Source: Paenibacillus sp. FSL R7-0204 (GTDB lineage: Bacteria; Bacillota; Bacilli; Paenibacillales; Paenibacillaceae). Taken from it: a stretch of 64,000 nucleotides of DNA. A program made the translations under genes and the position numbers. A model generated the notes under the pieces. That model saw only the letters and a program-made list of their open reading frames with translations. It searched no databases and had not been told where the DNA came from. The DNA lies in contig NZ_JBBOCA010000001.1 in NCBI RefSeq assembly GCF_038002225.1, forward strand, positions 2,542,001 through 2,606,000, read 5' to 3'. Below, one piece after another: positions 7,298-15,611 of the stretch. The stretch's first letter is position 1; each line of letters opens with the position of its first letter.

Positions 7298-7834
7298 ATC
7301 GCTACTGTATTTATCGTCTGCTTCTGGGTTGGCCTCGTGCTTATCCTAAGCGGCAGCATTCATGGACACGGCCTGGCAGGCCACCTGCATGTCGGGGGAG
7401 GTGATACCGGGGGGCCGGGCTTTCTGCCGATTCTTCCGCTGATGGTGTTTGTCACCGTCTGGGGCGGCACGGGGTATATGCTTGTCAAGTACAGCGGGAT
7501 GCAGCTGCTCGCCGTGGTACTGGTCTGTACCTTGATCGCCCTGCTGCCGGGCATCCTGCTCTACACGGTACTGGCCCGGGTGATGACCCGGTATGACAGC
7601 AGTATGAGTGAACTGGATTATGATCCGGCTGGCCAGCTCGGCTATATCAGTATCGCCGCAGCGGATGGGGCCGTGGGAGAGATGAAGTATGTGCTGCACG
7701 GGACCATGCGCTCCATCGGCGTGCGGGCCGGATCCGGCCAGTCACTGCTGCGCGGCGATCGGGTGATTATTGTGAAGACGGATAAGGGGATCGCAGCGGT
7801 CACCCTGTTCGAACGGGAAATGGAACAAAACTAA
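7298..7834 (+). CDS. NfeD-like membrane protein (YuaF type), partner of flotillin
   Basis: A short membrane protein with three hydrophobic segments (about residues 3-20, 45-64 and 70-94) and a C-terminal OB-fold NfeD domain (about residues 120-175, containing GDRVIIVKTDKGIAAVTLFE). In Bacillus, YuaF is encoded just before flotillin FloT and colocalises with it in membrane microdomains. The first ATG/GTG/TTG-type start is GTG at 7337, but it would lose the first membrane helix and has no ribosome binding site. An AAAGGAGG ending at 7288 is ideally spaced for the in-frame ATC at 7298, so initiation at ATC (178 residues) is proposed. The NfeD identity is firm; the start is uncertain. Confidence 0.75.
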   Translation: MATVFIVCFWVGLVLILSGSIHGHGLAGHLHVGGGDTGGPGFLPILPLMVFVTVWGGTGYMLVKYSGMQLLAVVLVCTLIALLPGILLYTVLARVMTRYDSSMSELDYDPAGQLGYISIAAADGAVGEMKYVLHGTMRSIGVRAGSGQSLLRGDRVIIVKTDKGIAAVTLFEREMEQN

Positions 7835-7852
7835 CGGGGAGTGTCGGAGCAA

Positions 7853-9283
7853 ATGTTAATTTTATATGTAACCGGAGCTATTGTTGTTGTGATTCTGCTG
7901 GCGTTAACCAGTATTGTGACCGCGTATAAAAAGGTTCCGCCCAATCAGGCCATGATCGTATACGGCCTCGGCGGCAAAAGAGTGGTCCAGGGCGGCGGGA
8001 CGTTCGTCATCCCCGGCTTCCAGAACAATAAAACCATCTCCATGATGCTGATGAGCTTCGATGTGATCCCGGCGCAGGCCATGTTCTCCCGTCAAGGCAT
8101 CAAGCTGAACCTGGAGGCCGTAGCCCAGATTAAGATAAAAAGCGATCCAACCGCTATTCTCACCGCCAGTGAGCAGTTCATTGACCGGCCGGAAGAGGAC
8201 CGTGAGACGATTATTTTGCATTCGGTGGAGGGTCATCTGCGCGGCCTGATCGGCCAGCTCAGTGTAGAATCTATACTCAAGACCCCAGACGAAATCAACA
8301 GCAAGATGCGGGAGACCTGCTCGGAGGACCTCGACAAAATGGGGCTGGAGGTGGTCAGCTTCACCATCAAAAAGATTACCGACGACAAAGGGTACATCGA
8401 CAATATGGGCGTGCCCGAAATTGAGCGTATCCGCCGCGACGCCAGTATTGCCAAGGCCGAAGCCGAACGCGACATACAGATCAAGCAGGCCGAAGCGGAG
8501 AAGGAATCCTCCATTGCCAAAGCCAATGCCCATCAGGCGACCATAGAAGCGGGAACCGCCGCCCGTGCGAAGGAATCCCTGTTCGAGAAGGAGCTGAATA
8601 TTAAGCAGGCGGACTTCAAGCTGGAGACAGAAGTGAAGAAGGCGCAGGCGGATCTGGCGTACGAATTGCAGCAGAACAAGATCAAGCAGTCCCTGGTTAC
8701 GGAGCAGGTGAAAATCACTCAGATGGAGGCCGAAGCCAACCGCACAGTCCGGGAGATCGAGGTCGAGCTGAGACAGCGGGAGCTGGAGGCAACGGTGATC
8801 AAGCCTGCCCAGGCGGAGAATCAGGCAACGATCATGAGAGCGGAAGCCGCCAAGCAGCGGCAGATTCTGGAGGCGGAAGCTGAAGCAGCTACGACGACCA
8901 AGCGCGGACTGGCAACAGCGGAGGCGGAATTGGCAAAAGGGAAGGCGAATGCGGAGATCGTCCAGCTCGCCGGAGCGGCGGAAGCGGGAGCACTGCAGAA
9001 GAAGGCTGAGGCGTACAAACAGTTCACTCAAGCGGCCCTGACTGTGGAATTCCTGAAAATCCTGCCGGAGCTGGCTGAGAAAATCGCTTCCCCGCTGGCC
9101 AAGGTAGATAAAATCACCGTCATCTCCCAGGACGGGGCTTCCTCAGGCGTAAACAAAATTACCGGCGATATCGCCAAAATCATGGCCCAGGTGCCTGAGC
9201 TGACCAAGACGCTGACCGGCATGAATGTAACAGAGGCGCTCAGCGGGTTACTTGGCCGGGATCATGAACATGGACAGGAGTAG
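7853..9283 (+). CDS. floT: Flotillin-like SPFH-domain protein
   Basis: A membrane scaffold protein of functional membrane microdomains. The N-terminal hydrophobic anchor (residues 1-20) is followed by an SPFH/band-7 domain (about 21-190; AMIVYGLGGKRVVQGGGTFV and the FTIKKITDDKGYIDNMGVPE boundary) and a long Ala/Glu-rich coiled coil (about 195-400) with the flotillin EAEA-type repeats. Length matches YuaG/FloT. It overlaps no neighbour and starts 19 bp after the nfeD stop. GTG at 7841 is an in-frame alternative, but its ribosome binding site would abut the codon, whereas ATG 7853 has GGGGAG 11 bp upstream. It is cotranscribed with nfeD and so probably under the c-di-AMP riboswitch. Confidence 0.93.
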   Translation: MLILYVTGAIVVVILLALTSIVTAYKKVPPNQAMIVYGLGGKRVVQGGGTFVIPGFQNNKTISMMLMSFDVIPAQAMFSRQGIKLNLEAVAQIKIKSDPTAILTASEQFIDRPEEDRETIILHSVEGHLRGLIGQLSVESILKTPDEINSKMRETCSEDLDKMGLEVVSFTIKKITDDKGYIDNMGVPEIERIRRDASIAKAEAERDIQIKQAEAEKESSIAKANAHQATIEAGTAARAKESLFEKELNIKQADFKLETEVKKAQADLAYELQQNKIKQSLVTEQVKITQMEAEANRTVREIEVELRQRELEATVIKPAQAENQATIMRAEAAKQRQILEAEAEAATTTKRGLATAEAELAKGKANAEIVQLAGAAEAGALQKKAEAYKQFTQAALTVEFLKILPELAEKIASPLAKVDKITVISQDGASSGVNKITGDIAKIMAQVPELTKTLTGMNVTEALSGLLGRDHEHGQE

Positions 9284-9354
9284 AAGAGGAGCAGGGGGAG
9301 GCAGTAAGTAGTTAATGAAACGGCAGCTAGCCCCTTCCTGACTGCATCTCTCCA

Positions 9355-9395
9355 CAAAAAAACAGGCGTCAATCTCCAAAAGGAGGCTGACGCCT
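9355..9395 (-). terminator. Terminator between flotillin and alpha-galactosidase genes
   Basis: AGGCGTCA (9364-9371) pairs with TGACGCCT (9388-9395), with inner CTCC/GGAG pairing around AAAA. The minus strand continues into a run of seven T, so it terminates the alpha-galactosidase gene. It may also serve the convergent flotillin operon. Confidence 0.8.
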
Positions 9396-9417
9396 ATGGT
9401 ATGTCTGAAGCTGTAGA

Positions 9418-11712
9418 TCAGCGCTGTACCGCTCTCAGACGGTAAGTGCAGCTTGCGTAATCTCCGCGCAGGTCGGAGACCACGAGGCCCATGCGCATCA
9501 GGCGGTCGCCGCCGAGCGGGGTGCTGTCAAAGGCCGTCTGGAACGGACCGGAGCTATCGCCTCCAGCTGGCGCAGAAGCTTCTGCGCCACCGTGGACATG
9601 CCCGTTGCTGCCGGCAGCCCCGGTCTCAATGACGTAATCCAGCTCCGGGTTCAGTCCCTTGAGCGTAAGGCGTGAAATCGGCGGATTAGGTCTTGCGAGT
9701 ACACGGAAGTAAGCGACGAAGGCTTCGGTCTTGTCCTCGCTGACGAACATCCAGGCAGTCTCGCCGCTACCCTCGAACGGACTCAGCAGACGGTACATAT
9801 CCCCTTGCTGCACCAGTGTGCGGATCTCCTTGTACTGGGCAATCTGCCGGGCGGCCAGGTCCTTCTCGGCTTCGGTGAACTTGGTGAGGTCCAGCTCATA
9901 GCCGAAGTTACCGCTCATCGCCACATCGCCGCGTGTAGCGAGGGAGGTAATGCGGTCCACCTGATGGTTCGGAACGTCAGATACATGCGCGCCCATGCTG
10001 CTGGCCGGGTAGACGATGCTTGTGCCGTACTGAATCGCCAGACGCTCAACCGCATCGGTGTTGTCGCTGGTCCAGGTCTGAGGCATATAGAACAGCATAC
10101 CCGGATCGAACCGGCCGCCGCCGCCGGAGCAGCTCTCGAACAGAATGTCAGGGAAGCGCGAGGTCAGGCGCTCCAGCAGATGATACAGGCCGAGCATATA
10201 GCGGTGGGCTGTTTCTTTTTGCCGGTCCGGGGCGGCCTTCACCGATGCAATCTCGGTCATATTGCGGTTCATGTCCCACTTGATATAGCGGATCGGGGCA
10301 CTGGAAAAGACCGCGCTTAGCGTCTCATACAGATAGTCACATACCTCCGGGCGGGAGAGATCCAGGATCAGCTGGTTGCGGCCTTCCGTCCGGCGGCGTC
10401 CTTCGGCATGCAGGCACCAGTCCGGGTGCTTGCGGTACAGTTCACTGTCCGGCGAGACCATCTCCGGCTCCACCCATAGACCGAACTGTATACCTTCCTT
10501 GTTGACCCGGTCTGCCAGATCCGCCAGACCTTCAGGCAGCTTGCGGCGGTCCTCGAACCAGTCGCCGAGTGAGCTGTTATCCTTGTCGCGTCTGCCGAAC
10601 CAGCCGTCGTCAAGGACGAATAGCTCAATGCCGAGCGGGCCTGCTGCTTTGGCGATGGTCGCGATTTTGTCCGCATTGAAGTCGAAGTAAGTCGCCTCCC
10701 AGTTGTTGACCAGAATCGGCCGGGCCTGATCACGGTGAACACCGCGGCAGAGCCGGGTCCGGTACAGCCGGTGATAGGTTCGCGACATGCCGCCGATGCC
10801 TTCGCTGGAATAGACAAGCACAGCCTCTGGGGTCTGGAAGGATTGGCCCGGCTCCAGCAGCCAGGAGAAGTCGAACGGATTAATTCCGAGGCTTACACGG
10901 GTCTGTCCGAACTGCTCCACTTCAGCAGTAGCACTGAAGCTGCCGCTGTAGACGAGGCTGAAGCCATAGACGTCACCCTGATCTTCGTCTGTACCCGGGC
11001 GCAGAAGCGCGAGGAAGGGATTGACCTGATGGCTGCTTGATCCGCGGCGGCTCTCCAGGGACAGCGCGGCTCCGGGGTTAAGCGGGTGGCGCTGAACATG
11101 GCGCTCTCTGGCCCATGCGCCGCTCAGATGCAGGGTGTCATATGCGGAATCGGCAAAATCCACCGACGCGCTAAGCGCCTGCTCCAGCCGGAGCGGGGCT
11201 TCGCCGTTATGCTCGAAGCGCACAGAGCGGGTAATCGCCTGATGGTCAGCGAACACCGTATAGAGCAGTTTGACCGTCAGGCCAGCATAGTCGTCCTTCA
11301 GGGTGAGTTCAAGTGTGAGCGCTTCTGCTTCGCTCTCTGCATAGACCGCAGGCAGTCCATCCAGTGCCGGCTTACCCGGCGTGATTACATAGCCTGCATA
11401 CTGTAGCTCTGAGATCCGCGTACCGTCCGCAAGCTGAACCTGATAAGCCGGGCGGCGAAAATCACTCGTACCATACTGCGGATACTCCTGAGGCAGGGCA
11501 TCCAGCGAGAGGGCGGGCTTCTGCGGCAGCGGGGTTGGTGAGAAGGAGGCGCGTTCACGCAGCTCCAGTACTCCGGCCAGACTGTCATCATGACGGAGCC
11601 GTGCGCCCCAGTAGACATGGGCTGGGTAACCCTCTACCAGTTGGATGATGTAGCTGGTGTCTTTGGACTGAAGATGGAACAAGCCTAGTGATTCGTCTGC
11701 AAAAATGTTCAT
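9418..11712 (-). CDS. GH36 alpha-galactosidase
   Basis: A 764-residue enzyme that removes terminal alpha-1,6-galactose from melibiose, raffinose-family sugars or galactomannan. It has the clan GH-D layout: N-terminal beta-supersandwich (about 1-330), catalytic TIM barrel and C-terminal beta domain. The nucleophile lies in YIKWDMNRNMTE (about D478) and the acid/base in TWTSDNTDAVERL (about D549). LFVLDDGWFG and SCSGGGGRFDPG are further GH36 signatures. No signal peptide, so it acts in the cytosol on imported oligosaccharides. It begins behind AAGGAGTG and is preceded by a perfect 18-bp dyad and the lacI-type gene, which very probably regulates it. Confidence 0.95.
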   Translation of the reverse strand: MNIFADESLGLFHLQSKDTSYIIQLVEGYPAHVYWGARLRHDDSLAGVLELRERASFSPTPLPQKPALSLDALPQEYPQYGTSDFRRPAYQVQLADGTRISELQYAGYVITPGKPALDGLPAVYAESEAEALTLELTLKDDYAGLTVKLLYTVFADHQAITRSVRFEHNGEAPLRLEQALSASVDFADSAYDTLHLSGAWARERHVQRHPLNPGAALSLESRRGSSSHQVNPFLALLRPGTDEDQGDVYGFSLVYSGSFSATAEVEQFGQTRVSLGINPFDFSWLLEPGQSFQTPEAVLVYSSEGIGGMSRTYHRLYRTRLCRGVHRDQARPILVNNWEATYFDFNADKIATIAKAAGPLGIELFVLDDGWFGRRDKDNSSLGDWFEDRRKLPEGLADLADRVNKEGIQFGLWVEPEMVSPDSELYRKHPDWCLHAEGRRRTEGRNQLILDLSRPEVCDYLYETLSAVFSSAPIRYIKWDMNRNMTEIASVKAAPDRQKETAHRYMLGLYHLLERLTSRFPDILFESCSGGGGRFDPGMLFYMPQTWTSDNTDAVERLAIQYGTSIVYPASSMGAHVSDVPNHQVDRITSLATRGDVAMSGNFGYELDLTKFTEAEKDLAARQIAQYKEIRTLVQQGDMYRLLSPFEGSGETAWMFVSEDKTEAFVAYFRVLARPNPPISRLTLKGLNPELDYVIETGAAGSNGHVHGGAEASAPAGGDSSGPFQTAFDSTPLGGDRLMRMGLVVSDLRGDYASCTYRLRAVQR

Positions 11713-11742
11713 GATCTTAACACTCCTTGTGTATTAGGATAA

Positions 11743-11760
11743 GGTCCAGATATCTGGACC
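11743..11760. promoter_or_regulatory. Perfect 18-bp palindromic operator upstream of the alpha-galactosidase
   Basis: GGTCCAGATATCTGGACC is fully self-complementary and lies 31 bp upstream of the alpha-galactosidase ATG, between it and the LacI-family gene. Its position is that of a repressor site. It lacks the central CG typical of LacI-family operators, so the binding protein could differ. Confidence 0.5.
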
Positions 11761-11829
11761 AATTTGAGCGGTACTTCTGCAAGATACCTTGGAAAAAGCA
11801 ATCTACGATTGCTGTGCAGCCGGGCTGTG

Positions 11830-12861
<1,032 letters not shown>

Positions 12862-12949
12862 TATTCGCCTTAATCCTATCATCTCTTAAGGGTTCTTTCA
12901 AGCAGATTTTGAGTAACGCTTACATTAGGGGGGCCTGCTCCAACATTCT

Positions 12950-13135
12950 CGCGGACTGCAAAGCCCTTATCAACACCAAATTACACCATTAGGCACGCCA
13001 GGTGGACTCAGAGGCCGTTAACTAACCCATTACTCCTCATTTATAGCTGCAAATGGTAACATAAGCGCTCCTGAGTCCGCAAACATAAGAAAAGTTAGTT
13101 TTTTCGCATTATAGCGTCCTCTGAGTCCGCCAGAT
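12950..13135. repeat. Degenerate intergenic repeat cluster (CGGACT...CCCTTAT family)
   Basis: Several units with GGACTG or its complement CTGAGTCCG recur (about 12952, 13002, 13070, 13119), one followed by AAAGCCCTTATC. The combination matches the repeats at 21269-21487 and 44128-46860 (ACGGACTGAAGAGCCCTTATC). No ORF with a ribosome binding site is visible in 12862-13248. Confidence 0.4.
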
Positions 13136-13248
13136 GGCGAATAAGCCTAAGAGGAGCTTGGACCAGAGTTACAGCAAGTCTGCTATGTTGTTCGGCTCTT
13201 GCGCTTCGGAGGAAGCTATGTCCCAGCCCGCTATTCCGTTTGTACGCA

Positions 13249-13280
13249 AACAAAATGAGGCTGCCTATGCAGGCAGCCTT
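13249..13280 (-). terminator. Terminator of the phosphotransferase-like gene
   Basis: GGCTGCC (13259-13265) and GGCAGCC (13272-13278) form a GC-rich hairpin. On the minus strand it is followed by TCATTTTG. It lies about 40 bp after the stop of the gene at 13318. Confidence 0.65.
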
Positions 13281-13317
13281 GTCCACTTTTCCACATTATT
13301 ACGTTATCTCATCCCTA

Positions 13318-13845
13318 TCAATCTGCGGTACGCTCACCGAATAAATGCCCCACAATCAGATCCGCGCACTCTTCAGAGGTGTCCTCATGCGTGTTCACCT
13401 TGAAGCCATACCTGATGTCCCGGGCCATCAGCTTGTGCTGCTCCTCCGACTGGTCTTCGCCTCTGTGTTCACGGGCCAGATTGCGCTGGCGGCAGATGTC
13501 CAGGGGACAGAATACTTCTACCATGGTTAGCGGGTATCCGGCGAAAATATCCTTCACCTTCTCATAATGAGGCGTGAGGCCCGGCCGCTCCACCAGGATG
13601 CCGTCAATCAGCACATGCTTGCCATGATCCGAGAATAATTTGGCGGTATGGTACATCATGATAATAGCTTCACTAAGATACTTCCAGTAGTCTTCACGCA
13701 GGTAACGTTCCCCGATGGTTTCTTCGAACAGGTCATTGGCTACCACATAAAAGAATTCCGGCGATCTCGACTGTATCGCTTCGACTATTGAGGTTTTGCC
13801 GGAGCTGGTTACTCCGTTCAGAAACACGATTTGTCCTTGGTTCAT
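13318..13845 (-). CDS. Chloramphenicol phosphotransferase-like P-loop kinase
   Basis: A 175-residue nucleoside-triphosphate-dependent kinase with the CPT-like/AAA_33 fold. The Walker A loop is GVTSSGKTS (residues 10-18), followed by a DDLF-equivalent (VVANDLFEETIG) and the conserved HVLIDGILVERP strand. In Streptomyces, CPT phosphorylates chloramphenicol; most Firmicute homologues have no tested substrate and may act on other hydroxylated small molecules. Full length for the family (170-190 residues). It is monocistronic with a good AAAGG ribosome binding site and its own terminator. Resistance activity is possible but not shown by sequence. Confidence 0.8.
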   Translation of the reverse strand: MNQGQIVFLNGVTSSGKTSIVEAIQSRSPEFFYVVANDLFEETIGERYLREDYWKYLSEAIIMMYHTAKLFSDHGKHVLIDGILVERPGLTPHYEKVKDIFAGYPLTMVEVFCPLDICRQRNLAREHRGEDQSEEQHKLMARDIRYGFKVNTHEDTSEECADLIVGHLFGERTAD

Positions 13846-13889
13846 TTGCCTTTCCTTCCTCTCATGCTTCGTTTAATTTCGTCCCTCGT

Positions 13890-15518
13890 TTAAGTCTCTC
13901 CCGCATTCCCCTCAATCTGCTGTATATAATCCCGGGGAGAGAGCCCGGTGACCTTCTTGAACACCTTGCTGAAATAGAAGGCGCTCTCATAGCCGAGCTT
14001 CTGGGAGATTTCGTAGATCCGGCCTTCGCCGCGGACCATCATCTCCTTGGCGGCTGTGATTTTGGTCTCTGTGATATACTCAACATAGTTCACCCCGGCG
14101 ACCTTGGAGAACAGGTGGCTCAGATAGTTGGGGCTGAAGTTGAACACATCCGCCACCTGATGGAGCGAGAGCTTGGTGCCGAGATTTCTTTTGATATACT
14201 CCTGGACATTCTTCACCACCTGCTCCTTATAGCTCTGTCTGCGGGTGGCGAGCATTCGGACGCAGCCGTCCCGGAACTGGACGAGCCAGCCGATAATCTC
14301 CTCAATCGTATGCATCTGGTAGATCGCCCGGTAGCCCTCCGGCTCCTGCTCGAAGATCTGCTCCACCATGTTCTCCCCGTCCGCAAGCAGGGAGGTTGCC
14401 ATATACAGAATATTGCAGGCGGCATCGGTGGCGGGAACGAGCAGGCCAGGTCGTCCGTCGAAGATCTCGATCATCCGGGAGATGATGCTGTGCAGAGCGC
14501 GGGTATCCATTTCTTCAAAAGCTCTGCGGATCACAAGCCGCGATTCCGAGAAATCAAACAGCAGATGCTCCTGCAGAGGGGCTTCGCCCTCCGTGAAGAA
14601 GACGAAGGAGCGCTCCTTCACAGCGGCGGGCAGTGCCTTCCGGGCAGCGAGATAGCTTCCCTGCAACAAAAACGGATCTTCCGCCGCGAAGCCAATCGCC
14701 CCGATAATGGTCACATTGAAATAATTATGCAACACGGAAGCCATATCCGCCAGCAAATTCTGGATGTCAGGCATCCAGAGCTGCGGGTCCGGGCCCGGAA
14801 CTGGCAGGGTCAGGGCGAAGTTGCGCAGATCCAGGCTGGTGACGTAGCAGGCGCTTCTGGAGGCAAGCGTATCCTTCGCCATCTGTACCGTGCTTGAGCA
14901 TAAGGCAACCAGCTTATCCCCGCGCGGCGGGACGGTGTCCGGCCCGAGAATGCGGCAGGTACAGACCAGATAGGCCGGCGCGGAGAGGTCTACCTCCAGA
15001 TCCTCCTTTTGCAGCAGATACTGGTTCTTGTTCTCGAACAGACCGCTTAACAGCCGGATGAAAAATTTATCCCGCTGAGCCTGGAGATTGCCGCGATGGA
15101 CCAGCTTCGGATAGCTCTCCATGGCCTGGTAGGCTTCGAGTGTGGAAATCGCTCTGCGGATCGATTCCGCCAGCGCCTCCGGGGTCAGCTCCAGCTTCAC
15201 CAGGTAATCGGTAGCCTGGACCTCAATCGCTCCGCGCGCATACTGGAATTCCTCGTAGCTGGTCAGCATGATGAACAGCGGAAGCCGCCCATACTTGCGG
15301 CGGACCGAGCCGGCGACCTCGAGGCCGCTTTTGATCGGCATTTTGATATCGCTGATTACAATGTCCGGGCGCAGGGTGTCGATCATCTCTTCCTCCTGCG
15401 CGCCGTTGTGGGCGATGCCGACAATTTCAATATTATATTGCTCCCATTTCAGCATGGACTGGAGTCCGATGCAGACCAGGGCTTCATCATCTGCGATTAA
15501 TAATTTGATCAAGCTCAT
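13890..15518 (-). CDS. YesN-type response regulator with AraC output domain (module 1)
   Basis: A 542-residue regulator: receiver domain (residues 1-120; IKLLIADDEALVCIG, phospho-acceptor in IVISDIKMP, about D55), a long central region, and a C-terminal AraC double helix-turn-helix (last 100 residues; LHQVADVFNFSPNYLSHLFS and YESAFYFSKVFKKVTGLSPR). ATG 15518 is chosen over the upstream start at 15560 because AAGGATG lies just before it and the receiver domain starts there. It pairs with the sensor kinase upstream on the same strand and should activate the divergent sugar transporter genes at 17884-21169. Confidence 0.92.
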   Translation of the reverse strand: MSLIKLLIADDEALVCIGLQSMLKWEQYNIEIVGIAHNGAQEEEMIDTLRPDIVISDIKMPIKSGLEVAGSVRRKYGRLPLFIMLTSYEEFQYARGAIEVQATDYLVKLELTPEALAESIRRAISTLEAYQAMESYPKLVHRGNLQAQRDKFFIRLLSGLFENKNQYLLQKEDLEVDLSAPAYLVCTCRILGPDTVPPRGDKLVALCSSTVQMAKDTLASRSACYVTSLDLRNFALTLPVPGPDPQLWMPDIQNLLADMASVLHNYFNVTIIGAIGFAAEDPFLLQGSYLAARKALPAAVKERSFVFFTEGEAPLQEHLLFDFSESRLVIRRAFEEMDTRALHSIISRMIEIFDGRPGLLVPATDAACNILYMATSLLADGENMVEQIFEQEPEGYRAIYQMHTIEEIIGWLVQFRDGCVRMLATRRQSYKEQVVKNVQEYIKRNLGTKLSLHQVADVFNFSPNYLSHLFSKVAGVNYVEYITETKITAAKEMMVRGEGRIYEISQKLGYESAFYFSKVFKKVTGLSPRDYIQQIEGNAGET

Positions 15519-15545
15519 CACATCCTTGCTCGGTATGCTATTGTT

Positions 15546-15605
15546 TTGGGGTCCCCGCAAAGTACCTGAGTACTCATCGAAGCTAAGGCCTCACTTTGTG
15601 GGGGA
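15546..15605. repeat. Dispersed CGCAAAGTACCTGA repeat, copy B
   Basis: CCCCGCAAAGT (15554-15564) and ACTTTGTGGGG (15593-15603) are complementary with one G-T, giving a hairpin. The interior matches copy A at 3256-3312. It lies between the kinase and response regulator genes and could act as a processing or attenuation hairpin there. Confidence 0.5.
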
Positions 15606-15611
15606 TTATAG

